Positions 25,524 to 36,196 are shown, counted from the first letter of the stretch. The stretch: 64,000 nt of DNA from Candidatus Endobugula sertula (GCA_001723645.1 MDLC01000010.1:1-64000); one strand, 5' to 3'. Numbers and translations: made by a program. Notes: generated by a model not told the origin, from the letters alone.

Positions 25524-26444
25524 TTATCGCATTTTTATTGTTAATTGATTATTCGCCACCACAAACCGATGACTACTTCCTAATAAGCTCACAGACGCAT
25601 CCGATAAAATCCGCAGCGCAATATAATCTTCTGTATTCACCATTAGGTTTTTCTTTTGTGCATCAACAATGTGCCATGCACCGTCTAAGTAAACCTCTGC
25701 CCAGTTGTGGTAATCCTCCGGAGAAACCACTTGGTTATGTTGATAGACATAGCCTCCAACACCACGGGCGGGAATCCCTAATACTCTTGCCAAAGCAACA
25801 ACGGTATACATGTACTCGGTACAATCGCCTCGTAAGTGTTGTATCGCGTATAACGCACCTTTATCTTGGGAGGTATATCCTACATATTGAATACGCTTGG
25901 ATGCCCACTGATAAATACGTTCGATGGATTGGCGATCAGAATGACCTTTAAGCTGTTGACTGAGTTTTGTTATGGCTGGATGAGACAACTCAATATAAGA
26001 CTCTTCCTTTAGATACTTTTCAGGATGGTTCAGGTTGACTACATTAGCTTTTTCCGCCATATCGATTTTGGCAACAAAACTAACCAATTTTTTACCATAA
26101 GGAGGGATAACCCCCAAATCAAAATGCCCTACTCGATTGCCTGAGCGACTTTTTTGTTCTTTAAATTTTTGCGAAGCTTTAATATCAATAGCTTGTTGAT
26201 TAGACATCAGTAAAACGGGCAAGTAGCTAGAAAATTTTGCATTCTTAATCGCACTCGATTGCGAATTTGATATTTCATAAGAAAAGCGAAGGATGCGTTG
26301 CTGTTGATATTGGTTTGGTTTATCTGCTGTTTTAGATTCTTGTTCAAATACAACAACTAGAAAGTGCCAAGCAACAACACTTAAACTAAGAGTCAAAGTA
26401 GTACTTATACGGGGATTCCAATAGCGGCTCACTAATATAGACAT
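25524..26444 (-). CDS. Transglutaminase-like cysteine protease/transferase, membrane-anchored
   Basis: A 306-residue protein with an N-terminal membrane segment (about 14-33) and a periplasmic or extracellular domain. The transglutaminase core holds C208 (LRGDCTEYMY), H246 (EDYHNWAEVYLDG) and D261 (AWHIVDAQ), a complete triad. Such domains cleave or cross-link peptide bonds. The gene overlaps the rhodanese-like gene by 13 bases and is followed after 98 bases by the giant FN3 gene, so it probably acts on a product of this operon, for example in processing or cross-linking of the FN3 or RHS protein. Confidence 0.85.
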   Translation of the reverse strand: MSILVSRYWNPRISTTLTLSLSVVAWHFLVVVFEQESKTADKPNQYQQQRILRFSYEISNSQSSAIKNAKFSSYLPVLLMSNQQAIDIKASQKFKEQKSRSGNRVGHFDLGVIPPYGKKLVSFVAKIDMAEKANVVNLNHPEKYLKEESYIELSHPAITKLSQQLKGHSDRQSIERIYQWASKRIQYVGYTSQDKGALYAIQHLRGDCTEYMYTVVALARVLGIPARGVGGYVYQHNQVVSPEDYHNWAEVYLDGAWHIVDAQKKNLMVNTEDYIALRILSDASVSLLGSSHRFVVANNQLTIKMR

Positions 26445-27331
26445 GACACTTTCACCTTTGTTCGAGCAGTTTCTATACTTGCGATGTTATTTTTCATAAG
26501 CGACAAAGCATTGCTACCGCCTTGCACATACCATAAGCTGTTCATTCCCTCTAGTTTCTTAGAGGCTATAATCTCTCTATAAATAGCAAACTGCCGATGA
26601 GATAACACCAATCGTAAATTTTTATTTTCTGCAACTGCATGGCTAATGTTATTATGCAGCTGGAGCAGAAAGGTTCGATCCTGAGAATATGGTATATGAA
26701 GATAAGAAAGGCCCAATTCTTCAAAAACAGCATTACCATCTTCCAAGTTTATAAACAGTGTATTATTTACATCTAAAGAAAATTCTAATAATTTTTCTGC
26801 TGAAATTAAACGTAACTGAAATATAGATGAAGGTTCACCTTGCAAATAGCCTTTACCCACCAAACCAGCAATACCATCACTGAATATTTTTATATCAGAA
26901 AAGCCTAAAGTTTGTAGCTGCTTCACTTCCTGCTCTAAGTTGTAGTGATTAAACCCATCATCAATCAATACTAATGATTTATTTTTCAAGTATGTTTTGG
27001 TTTTTAATAAACGACCAGGTATTTTTAAACTATTTTTTATATAAATTTGTATTGGCGGCCTATCAACACGTTGCTCTCTAACATCAACTAACACATGATA
27101 TTTTTGTATTTTTTTTATATACAGAGAAGGAGTTAATGCATTGCCTTGGGGATTTATCAAGGAGTCTAGTGCCAAACGATCAGCAACAGAAGAGGTATCT
27201 ATGCATTGGTATTTCTTGACAGCCAATTGCTGAGCAAAACTAGGCACTGCTATACTCAATATAAACAAAGCACTTGCTATTGGTAGCATGCAAAAAAGAC
27301 TATTACTTGCCAATCGCATTAGTAATATCAT
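26432..27331 (-). CDS. Exported tandem rhodanese-like protein lacking catalytic cysteines
   Basis: A 299-residue protein with a signal peptide (about 1-34, ending PSFA). The first rhodanese-like domain (about 70-165) has the VDVREQRVDRP entry motif, but SLVLIDDGFNHYN replaces the loop that normally carries the active cysteine. A second domain (about 180-285) has LRLVLSHRQFAIYREI at the same place, again without cysteine. It is therefore probably a binding rather than a sulfurtransferase module. The gene overlaps the transglutaminase start and is cotranscribed with it. Alternative ATGs exist a few codons in (MRLASNS). Confidence 0.7.
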   Translation of the reverse strand: MILLMRLASNSLFCMLPIASALFILSIAVPSFAQQLAVKKYQCIDTSSVADRLALDSLINPQGNALTPSLYIKKIQKYHVLVDVREQRVDRPPIQIYIKNSLKIPGRLLKTKTYLKNKSLVLIDDGFNHYNLEQEVKQLQTLGFSDIKIFSDGIAGLVGKGYLQGEPSSIFQLRLISAEKLLEFSLDVNNTLFINLEDGNAVFEELGLSYLHIPYSQDRTFLLQLHNNISHAVAENKNLRLVLSHRQFAIYREIIASKKLEGMNSLWYVQGGSNALSLMKNNIASIETARTKVKVSCLY

Positions 27332-27382
27332 TGGGTATGGGGCCCGTTTCGGTTCTTCATCAGTCTTAGCTTCTCAATGGTC

Positions 27383-27565
27383 TTAAAATACCGATAATAC
27401 AGTACCTTGCCCTAAGGCTAGGCATTGTTCCCGTATAGGTGATTGAAATAAAAATGGAGAGACAGCACAATCGATATCTGAAGGCTGATTAGCGCCAGAG
27501 ATATTGGTTAATGATTTTTCTTCCACTGATTCAGCAAGTAACATAGGCTTTAACTCTATTCCCAA
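27383..27565 (-). CDS. Small open frame after the LRR gene, possibly its shifted C-terminus
   Basis: Sixty codons starting with TTG (MGIELKPMLLAESVEEKSLT) and ending GQGTVLSVF, overlapping the LRR stop by 10 bases. It has no signal or recognisable domain. Read without its own start, the frame enters from the LRR gene as ...ALLGIELKP, so it may be the lost C-terminal cap of the LRR protein after a one-base shift near 27570. The LRR protein does stop abruptly in the middle of a repeat. It could also be non-coding. Confidence 0.3.
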   Translation of the reverse strand: MGIELKPMLLAESVEEKSLTNISGANQPSDIDCAVSPFLFQSPIREQCLALGQGTVLSVF

Positions 27566-30500
27566 TAATGCTCCAAATTACTTAGATGGCTTATATCTAG
27601 CACATCCAATGAATTCCCTGCTATATTTAACGATGTTAAATTCACTAAATTAGCAATATTTAGCGAAACTAATTCGTTATTATCTACGTGCAGTCGCGTC
27701 AGCAACACCAAAGAAGAGGCATCTAACACACGTAAACGGTTACTCCATATAGTAAATTCGGTGAGCCCAACAAGATTGCTAACATTAATATCTGTTATTT
27801 GGTTATAAGTTGCGTGAAGATGCGTTAGGTTAATCAAATTATCAACTTTCAATTCTTCAAGATTATTATAATTAACATTCAAATACTCTAAGTGAGTTAA
27901 TGCCGCCACATCGAGCGTTTCTAAATTATTATCATCAAGCCTTAAATCCTTAAGCGTCAGGGAGCTAGAAATATCTAAGCTCGTTAGCTCATTATTCGAT
28001 GCATCTAATATAACAATATTTTCTAAACCTGAAACATTCAGTGCCACAAGGAAATTATTATATGCCCATAATCTGTTGAGGTTTACAGACTCTGTTACGT
28101 TAACTTCGGTCAATAAATTGTGGGTAATATGGAGTGACTCAAGCGCTGAAAGCCCGGAAAGATTAAGAGTACTCAATCTATTTTTATCAACATGGAGTTT
28201 TATCAACTTTTGCAAACCCGTTACCTGTAGCGAAGTCAGCTGGTTGCTATAGGCATTCACTGTTACAAGCGCATTAAGCCCTAATAGATTTAACGATGTT
28301 AATTGGTTGTTATGTATATTGAACGATTCAAGGCCACTCATATGAGCTACTTGAATATCAGATAAGCTATTATTACTAACCTCTAGCCTTGTGATTTTAT
28401 CTGAGTTAGATAGCGTGATTTCAGAGAGTAAATTATTACTCATATCCAATGACTGTAAGCTTGACAAGTTTTCAGTGGCAATCACAGCAATCTCATTATT
28501 TGCCGCTTTTAACTCAGTTAAATTTAATAATTTAGACACATCAAGAACTGCTAAAGCATTATTACTCACATTTAATCGACGTAAAGCGAGTAAATTTGAC
28601 ACATCCATTTTCGACAACTGATTATTGTATGCCCACAAAAATTGCAATTTATCTAGTGAAGAAACCGTTAGTGCTGAAAGACGGTTATTACCAACATGGA
28701 GAGAACGAAGATCAAGCAATGTAGACACATTGAGTTCATCTAATTGGTTAGTGTCGACATGCAAGACTTTTAGCTGGGTCAAATCTGATACATCCAATGT
28801 TGTCAGCGTATTACTCCATAAATGGAGCACGGTTAAATTAACTAAACCACTAACATCTATCTCTGTGAGCTGGTTATACCCGAGGTTTAACACTCTCAAT
28901 TCGCGTAAGGTTGATACATTGATAGTACTTATATTGTTATTAAGAAGGTTAAGCCTTCTTAATTGTGTTAATTGCTCTATGCCTGTTGCATCATTTATTT
29001 GTTTAAGTTCACAATCTACGTTTGTCACTTGATGAACGTACAACCAATTTCTTTCTTGTGCATATTCAGCAATACATAGCCTTAAATTTTCATCGGGGAA
29101 GTGAACCGAACTGATTAATTTTTCAGGAACCGCATTATAAATATAATCATTAAACCCTTTAACATTACCAAATACCGTCCATAGGCGTAAATATAATGCT
29201 TGTCCATCGGCAGGCAGATTATCAATCACCGTTTCAGTATCCATCACTTGCAAGTCATGTAATATATTGTGGGCACCTTGGGTCGTCCCTATATCTAACT
29301 CATACCTATCGGCTTTAACATCAGTCCATGAAAATTGAACACTGCTATCAGCTAAGGTCGCACCCTCAACTGGGCTTTCCATAACCGCCAAGTTAATGGC
29401 TAGAGGATCCGTACCATTTTTTTCTTCGTCTCTATCTAGTACACCATCGCCATCAAAATCACCCGAACCATCGCGACTTAAATCACCAAAGTGTTCTAAT
29501 TCCCAACTATCTAGCAAACCATCACCATCAATATCTAATTCACTATTCACAACGATGGTCACTGTTTGATAAGCGTTTAACTCTCCATCAGATGCCTCAA
29601 TTTGGAATTCATAATTTCCTTCTTGCCCAACGCTAGGGGTCCATGAAAGCACACCCGTACCATCATTTTGGTCAACAAAATTGGCGCCCTCAGGTAAACC
29701 GCTGGCCGCTATAGTTGGCGTTGTACCATCAGCATCTGTTGCCTCTACAAGAAATGCAATTGTGTTACCTTCGTAAGTTGTTTTTAGGGGGATAAACTGT
29801 AAAACTGGCGGATTTGGAATAATTTCTGGGTCGGTATAACTTAAGGCATATTGGCCTGATGAATTAACATCAAAAATATTTAAATGATAGGAAAGTTCTT
29901 TGCTCGCTTTATTATAGCTTTTTGAGAACCAAACATTATCTGTGCTGATTTGTTTGCCATCATTACGGATCACACGATCTATTTCTTTTGCTCCCGAATA
30001 AGGATCAGTTACTTGGGCGTAAACAAATCCCGACGTTGACGAAAAGTGTAGCGTTGTCGCATTATTAGAAAGTGTAGCGGAACCCGATTGGTTGGTAACG
30101 GGAGATGTCGTTGAATTAGATTCATAGATATAAATATCACCCGCCCCACTGCTAAGCTCATAAGCGAGAAAATCTTTAACATTATCACGGCCTGGCGCAT
30201 CAACAACAACATCTCGAATGAGTGTATGGGTATTGGCCGCTTCGATAAGTGACGTTAGCTCACCACCTAGCTCATCGGCATGGGAATACTCTGCCGTAAA
30301 TTCTTTAAAACGCCCTGACAAGGTGGTTTGCATATTCCAACGCCCCATTTTAGATTCACCCGCCGGAATATCTCCAAACATCATTAGCAATGAATTATTA
30401 ATAGGCTCATCCTGCACATAGCTATTAAGCAGGGTAAAGTCAATGAGTAGTTCCTGTTCGTTTTCGACGATTTCTGGTTGTGCCGATTCTATTTTTATAC

Positions 30501-31164
30501 TTCGACCTAAACCATTACCATTATTTTGTATTCGAATGCCTAGAGTAAATGGTTCAATTGGCTCAATAACATCCGTGGTTAAAGGATTATCGGCAAAGAC
30601 ATCAAAAGGAAGAAAATAATCCAGTGTCAGCAATGGCATTGGCTTAACATAGATAGTGTCTGGAGCAACTTCGATTGCACCCTCAACACCATCTAAGCGG
30701 TAGTTAAAGGTCGCACCCACAAAATATAATTTGCCCGAAGAAACACCATCACTGGCGCCTGGAGCAGGAATAATTAGCCATGTGGCATTAGCCGTCTGCC
30801 CTCCTGCTAAAGTTCCATTACCAGAAATATCATTAATACCATCGAGGTGGTTGATACGAATAAAGAATTTAGCCGTAGTATCATCAGGGTTATTGGTCGC
30901 AATCACCGTTTCGCCCAGTTCGTCTTTAAACTCGACAACAACATGAATGTTTTCAATCGTTTTATCGGCTAGTGTGTTTTCTATTTTTAAAGTGGCTTCG
31001 AATGCTTGGCGCTCGATGGTGAGTTCTTGGGCAATCTCTATTTTAACTTCTGCACAGACGGTTTCTTGAGCGAAAGAGTATACTGGTACTAGAAGTAGAA
31101 AAATAACAGTAGGGAGGAAAGAGGAAAGCTTTCCTCTTAAGATAGACATCCGTTTAACAAACAT
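27556..31164 (-). CDS. Exported leucine-rich-repeat protein with Ca-binding and cadherin-like domains
   Basis: About 1202 residues from ATG 31164 (GGAG 11 bases upstream; the window allows a start at 31188). The signal peptide ends near VYSFAQ. The N-terminal half has CARDB-like and Ig-like beta domains, a putative-Ig/cadherin-like domain (TYEGNTIAFLVEATDADG), and a calcium-binding thrombospondin-3-like stretch (DIDGDGLLDSWELEHFGD). The C-terminal half is 22 consecutive LRRs, each of exactly 21 residues (pattern LxxLxxLxxxxNxLxxLdVSx). It ends after a partial 23rd repeat (LSNLEHYWE). It is the first gene of the RHS1 operon. Function is probably protein binding at the surface or in the periplasm. 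Confidence 0.85.
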   Translation of the reverse strand: MFVKRMSILRGKLSSFLPTVIFLLLVPVYSFAQETVCAEVKIEIAQELTIERQAFEATLKIENTLADKTIENIHVVVEFKDELGETVIATNNPDDTTAKFFIRINHLDGINDISGNGTLAGGQTANATWLIIPAPGASDGVSSGKLYFVGATFNYRLDGVEGAIEVAPDTIYVKPMPLLTLDYFLPFDVFADNPLTTDVIEPIEPFTLGIRIQNNGNGLGRSIKIESAQPEIVENEQELLIDFTLLNSYVQDEPINNSLLMMFGDIPAGESKMGRWNMQTTLSGRFKEFTAEYSHADELGGELTSLIEAANTHTLIRDVVVDAPGRDNVKDFLAYELSSGAGDIYIYESNSTTSPVTNQSGSATLSNNATTLHFSSTSGFVYAQVTDPYSGAKEIDRVIRNDGKQISTDNVWFSKSYNKASKELSYHLNIFDVNSSGQYALSYTDPEIIPNPPVLQFIPLKTTYEGNTIAFLVEATDADGTTPTIAASGLPEGANFVDQNDGTGVLSWTPSVGQEGNYEFQIEASDGELNAYQTVTIVVNSELDIDGDGLLDSWELEHFGDLSRDGSGDFDGDGVLDRDEEKNGTDPLAINLAVMESPVEGATLADSSVQFSWTDVKADRYELDIGTTQGAHNILHDLQVMDTETVIDNLPADGQALYLRLWTVFGNVKGFNDYIYNAVPEKLISSVHFPDENLRLCIAEYAQERNWLYVHQVTNVDCELKQINDATGIEQLTQLRRLNLLNNNISTINVSTLRELRVLNLGYNQLTEIDVSGLVNLTVLHLWSNTLTTLDVSDLTQLKVLHVDTNQLDELNVSTLLDLRSLHVGNNRLSALTVSSLDKLQFLWAYNNQLSKMDVSNLLALRRLNVSNNALAVLDVSKLLNLTELKAANNEIAVIATENLSSLQSLDMSNNLLSEITLSNSDKITRLEVSNNSLSDIQVAHMSGLESFNIHNNQLTSLNLLGLNALVTVNAYSNQLTSLQVTGLQKLIKLHVDKNRLSTLNLSGLSALESLHITHNLLTEVNVTESVNLNRLWAYNNFLVALNVSGLENIVILDASNNELTSLDISSSLTLKDLRLDDNNLETLDVAALTHLEYLNVNYNNLEELKVDNLINLTHLHATYNQITDINVSNLVGLTEFTIWSNRLRVLDASSLVLLTRLHVDNNELVSLNIANLVNLTSLNIAGNSLDVLDISHLSNLEHYWE

Positions 31165-31739
31165 ACCCTTTAATACTCCTGAAAACACACATAAGCGCTA
31201 ATTGTTGTTCTATACGCCATTTTTTATCTGGAATGAGACTATAAAAGCATATATAAATAAAATCAAATAACTTATGGCTATATTTAAATATGCGCCAATC
31301 TTGTACTTTTTTCTCATCCATCACTGCTTATTAATCAACCTGCGCGCTACAAATAGAGCCAAACTGAACACGCCTTTCTATTACGAACACCTCTCCCTCA
31401 CTCTACTTTTCGTTAGAATAGCGACCTTACCTAGTGACACCACTATGGGGTCCTGGGGATATTCCCCCCATGATGTAACACTTCCGTCTGTAGCCCAGAT
31501 ATGATAATGCCTACAGAGAGGGGTTCTGTTTTAAAAATCATACATGGATCGGCATCGGTCTGATCATTTTTATTGGATTTAACAACGAGCTTGACGAATT
31601 GTGGGCTGATTAATCGTTGCTTTGGCGCTTACTTTAGACATATTGATGAGAGGTGTGGGGAATACCATTCCCTTAAAGATGGCTTAGAAATCAATAAAAT
31701 TTGTGAATAGCTAGCATCGGTTAATCGTTTACCCCACAA
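31165..31739. other. Intergenic region between the two RHS loci
   Basis: No convincing gene. The part next to the LRR gene (31200-31275) is AT-rich and probably holds the promoter of the RHS1 operon on the minus strand. Two dyads stand out: GGGGATATTCCCC (31455-31467) and GGGAAT-ACC-ATTCCC (31658-31672). A plus-strand open stretch at about 31578-31710 contains a tail reading GEYHSLKDGLEINKICE that could be a gene remnant, but I cannot place it. Confidence 0.5.
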
Positions 31740-32216
31740 TTATAACTTTCCATGCTCAGTCCTATCAATAGCAGATGCATGAGACATATCTGACTTCCCT
31801 AATTTTACATCGCCAACTTCTATGGTTTTGCCATGATAAAAGGACTTTGGCTTTTTAAATTCAATAGTAGAAATGTACCCCTCAAAAAATGTGACATGAG
31901 CATGCTGCTTTTTCTTATTTATGATCAATTCTACCTTAAGCAGTAAGTCTTGAAATTGATCGTCTTTAATTTTATAAGCTTCGTTTTTATTATAAAAAAT
32001 AACAGTGTTGACACGGCTATTGTTCATTCTTTGGATAAAAAATTTTTGGTGTAATTGTGTCTCTAGTAAGGATGAAATATTATGTCCAAGATTTTTTTTG
32101 ACTGCATCAAGCATTACTACCTCGATAGGTCTCAACCTCCAACTTCCTTCACCTGTAATAAAAAGTGAGAAGTCCCAACAGCGATATAATATTTCTTTTA
32201 ACCTTTCAACAACCAT
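31740..32216 (-). CDS. Probable immunity protein of RHS toxin 2
   Basis: A 158-residue protein from ATG 32216, which shares one base with the RHS2 stop (TAATG), so it is translationally coupled. It begins MVVERLKEILYRCWDFSLFI and has a TGEGSWRLRPIE motif that I recall from small proteins next to RHS genes. It has no signal peptide. Position and size support an immunity role. A longer open frame upstream lies within the RHS gene and is not used here. Confidence 0.65.
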   Translation of the reverse strand: MVVERLKEILYRCWDFSLFITGEGSWRLRPIEVVMLDAVKKNLGHNISSLLETQLHQKFFIQRMNNSRVNTVIFYNKNEAYKIKDDQFQDLLLKVELIINKKKQHAHVTFFEGYISTIEFKKPKSFYHGKTIEVGDVKLGKSDMSHASAIDRTEHGKL

Positions 32217-35200
32217 TATTTTTTGCAGTCGCATTCCGAGCTGGAGCCTGCTGCTGCAGAATCTGCTGCGCCCGAAGCTGCTGTTCCTTTTAACCAATCT
32301 GGAATGCGGTCAGCGGCTCTGAGAGGCAATGGTAACTTTCTTCCTCCACCTCTAATGGTTGCCGCTTTATCATGCAGATGATGCCGCCTTGGGTTCACCC
32401 AACTACCATTCAAGCCTCCACGTTTATTTAAAGCTTTGTTCAGACCTCCACGAGTATATCTATTCACCGCTTTTCTTGAAATACTATGAGACCAAACTTT
32501 ACCGTGCACTCTAGTCAACGATCTCGGTCCATAACGAAGAAATGCGGCTTTACTCAAACCACCACCTAAAGCACCTAAGCCACCAGCAAGTAATAAATCA
32601 GTAGCTGATGCGCAAGGGTTAGTTAAATATTCTAAACCCGCTCCTATTGCAAACCCTATCAACTGAGGTACAAATTCTCCTGCTGGATCAGTATATATTA
32701 ATGGGTTTTGATGTGCGTATGCATAGGTATTCGGACCATCAAATAAGCCTAATGTATCTGACTGCGCATACCCACCGATAACAGGGTCATAATACCTTGT
32801 GAGGTTGTAATACAGACCTGTTTCTTGATCGTGGTATTGCCCTGAAAAACGCAAATTATTTTCAACCGTACTCGCAACAACAGAAAGTTCACCAAAGCTT
32901 TGATAGTTAGACTGCCAAACAATATTACCATTTGCATCAACAATCTCATGAGCTGTTCCGAGATGATCTCTTAAATAATGATAAAGTTGATTCTGTTCAA
33001 TAAAAGCTAAAGGTGTTATGCCTTCGAAAATATAACGTCTTTGTACTCCATTATTATTTTCACCCATGACATTAGAGTCTGCCCAATAAAATTGAGTGTT
33101 AGTGTTTTCAAGGTTATTTGTCTTTAACCATCGCCGCCTCATTGGACCATAGGCATAACTATAATCCATTGTTGGAGTGGTTGCTGGATCACTATCAGGG
33201 TAGACTTGATAACGCGTAAGCTAATCCAGGCTATTATAGGTATAGCGTTCTACTTCACCTGTCGCTTTATTGGTTTTTTGAGTTCGATTACCGTTGACAT
33301 CATAGGTATAAGTAAAACTATCATCCTCGGTAATGCGATTAGCCACATCAAATTGTGCATTATTATTTTGACGATTACCTAACGCATCATAGCTAAAAAC
33401 TTCCGGCATAGTCGGTGACTGAACATTCGTCAGGCGGCTGGCATCATCATAGCTATACGCTCGCGTCTCATCTGCAATACCCTGCCACTGGCTAATGCGA
33501 CTCGCTTGATCGTATTGATATTGATAACTACGCTGACTCACCCCATGGTTAATGCCCGTTAACTGGTTAGCGACATCATATTGTGCGGTGGTATCGTTCA
33601 CGACATCACGATCCAGTATCGTTAATTGCCCTAGAGCGTCATACGTGTATTGATAGGTAGACCCGCTGACATCCAGTTGATTCAATAAGCCTCTCTGATC
33701 AAATTGATGAGTTTGCGTAATTCCTAAACTGGCTAATTGAGTGACTTCATCTTCTGTATTGTATTGGTAGGTGGTAGTTTGTCCGTTAAGGGTTTCACTG
33801 ACTTTACGACCAAAATCATCATAAGCCAGTGTTACAGTGCCTGTACCATTGCGGGTAGTCATTACTTCATCTCTAAGATTGTAGCTATAAGTATAGGTAT
33901 CCTCACTGCCAACGGTACGCCTTGTTAATCGCTTGGCAGCATCATACGTCATACTGAGAACAATATTATCAGGGCGTGTAATTTGCGAAACTAAATTATC
34001 ATTGCGATATTGATAGTTATAGGTTGTACCATCGTAAAAAGTGCGTTGACTCTCTCGTCCAAAATTATCATAACTATATTGCACAGTTTGACCATTAGGT
34101 GTTGTGACTTGTGTAATACGATCTGCTGCATCATAAGAATACGCGGTGGTATCGCCATTACCATCTGTATAAGCAACCGTACGATCCAATGCATCGTATT
34201 GATACTGTATCACTTCGCCCGCAGGGTTGGTTGTTTGTACGGTGTTATTTAGCGCATCATACTGATGCTGCGTTACACGATTCAGTGCATCGGCTTGAGT
34301 TAAACGCATTCCCTGTGCGTTATAAGTCATGTTGGTTTGATTGCCTAGTGCATTAGTGCTCCGTTGTAAATCACCTTGAGCGTTCCATGTGAGTGTCGTT
34401 ACTGCATTGGTAGGGTCGGTAATGGTCAGTGGGTTACCATTGGTATCATAAGTAATGGCAGTGACTCGCCCACTTCTTGAGGTCATCGTCAGTGGCCAGG
34501 GTTTTTCATTATCATAGGTTGCCGCCGCGGTTCCTCGTGTATCAGAGTGAGTGAGGAGGTTGCTGTATTGATCATAGGTGTAGCTATATTCTGTTCCCGA
34601 TGGATCAACCATACGGGTTAATAAGCTATCTCCATCACGATCATAAACCCAGGTACGGCTTAAGGGCGCTTCCACTCGGGTGTACTGCCCAGATTGATTA
34701 TAGGTAAATACCCAACGACTATTTTGACTATCGGTTTTTGTGACGCGACGATTCGCAGTATCATACTGATAGCTAAAGGTATTTTCATACTCTTTATAAG
34801 ACGCAACACGTTCACCACCGTATGTTACTTCTGTTTCCACCACACCGGTTTCATCAGTTACACGCGTGAGCTGGCTATAGGTTTGCCCATCACCCGTCGC
34901 TTGGTAAGATTGATAGGTGTACTGACGAACACCACCCAATGGGTCAGTCACTGAGATAAGATTAGCATCGGCATCATAGCCATATTGCCATTCTCTGTTT
35001 GTGTGATCACGAATAATAGAGACCAGTCCATTGGCATTGTATTCATAGGTGAGTGAACGACCATTAGTATCCGCTTTTTGGGTTAAGCGTCCTTGAGCAT
35101 CATAGGTATAATTAATGGCATTACCATTGCGATCAACATCAGACTGTAAGCGCCCTAGTTCACTGTAAATACTATAACTGCCATCACGGCGTTGCAGACG

Positions 35201-35772
35201 ACCGCTATTGTCTGTTTGACGAGTGACCACATCAAATAAGCCCGGAGCCACAAACGTACCATTCAGTTGTTCTGCATATGCATAGCGTTTGCCATTAGGG
35301 AGGCGACGAATAAATTCACGCACTTGTGTGGTGACATTGGTCGTTTCATCCACTTCGTAACGCACGGTATAAATCAAACCGTTATCGCAACTCATACTCC
35401 AACCGTTACCCAATAAGCCCACACGAGGGTCATGCGAATTAAAGGTACGATCGACCGAAATGCTGGACGACCTTTTAATACAATATCCGTTTCACTCCAA
35501 ATCAGTTGCCCTGTGGCTAAATAGACCGGGGAGCCTGTGCTACTGCCATTACAGGGATCATTTTCACACTCTGGTCCTTCACAGGGACCGGGATCATTAG
35601 GATCATTAGGGTTAGTGGTATCGTGCCCCTGGTCCCATGGAAAGTGAAACGCCTGTACCGGGGCAATAGCGGTTAAACAAAGAAAGGCCAGTAAGACCAC
35701 TAACAGGGGGTTTAGTAACTGGCTAACATGATGAGTATGCAATGATGTACTGGCAATGGTATGTCGGTTCAT
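32216..35772 (-). pseudogene. RHS-repeat toxin 2, frameshifted and with an amber codon
   Basis: About 1185 codons in three pieces. The first (35772-35392) has a signal peptide (about 18-42, ending PVQA), a DPNDPGP-type linker and the DUF6531-like entry SPVYLATGQLIWSETDI. One T appears missing near 35457-35460, after which GRPAF should continue to RTFNSHDPRVG in the next frame. The middle piece (35422-33221) holds the YD repeats. It ends in an in-frame TAG (33223-33221) between codons for NSLD and LTRYQVY, where CAG would give glutamine. The third piece carries the RHS core (DGPNTYAYAHQNPL) and a tip domain with NRYTRGGLNKALNKRGGLNG and PRRHHLHDKAAT. The toxin is probably inactive here unless the two changes are sequence errors. 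Confidence 0.85.
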
Positions 35773-35785
35773 GGTGATCTCCCTG

Positions 35786-36196
35786 TTACTGGTTGACCAG
35801 CGCTTGTATTTGGGTAGAGACGGTCTCTAATTCGCGGGCAATGCGGTCATATTCTGCTTGTTGCGCAGGATGTTGAGCCAGATAGTCATCAATGGCTTGG
35901 CGATGTTGGGTCGCCCATGCCAGTGCACTGGAGAGGGTCATGCCATATTGCTGGAAGACGTCATCCACTTGTTGTTGAGTATCACTATCGCCTGCTAGTT
36001 GGGTATCCAAACCCGCATTGGCTTGCAGTAACGCCAAGCGATCCCTGACTCCATCCAGGGTAATTTGCCGTGCTTCCAGTTCCATCGCCACGTAGTCCGC
36101 TGCGGTCAGGGTTTCTACTTGGCTCAGTGAGAAGGCGCACAGGCAAGCCGTTAATGCTGAAGCTCTTAGTATTGTCTTTAATAATTGCGTATTCAT
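35786..36196 (-). CDS. Small exported helical protein
   Basis: A 136-residue protein with a signal peptide (MNTQLLKTILRASALTACLC and following). The mature part is almost entirely helical and glutamine-rich (DYLAQHPAQQAEYDRIAREL), with coiled-coil character. There is no known family. It lies between the PKD gene (61 bases upstream) and RHS2 (14 bases downstream). It is a possible chaperone or linker for RHS2, on position only. Confidence 0.65.
   Translation of the reverse strand: MNTQLLKTILRASALTACLCAFSLSQVETLTAADYVAMELEARQITLDGVRDRLALLQANAGLDTQLAGDSDTQQQVDDVFQQYGMTLSSALAWATQHRQAIDDYLAQHPAQQAEYDRIARELETVSTQIQALVNQ

Noticed and set aside
27556-31164. Regular 63-bp periodicity considered as a CRISPR or satellite array
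   Set aside because: The period is the 21-residue LRR unit of a coding frame with varying codons; there are no identical repeats with unique spacers. No CRISPR array was seen in the window.
31274-31504. 76-codon plus-strand frame between the RHS loci
   Set aside because: It lacks a plausible start context and family match, and lies in AT-rich promoter-like sequence.
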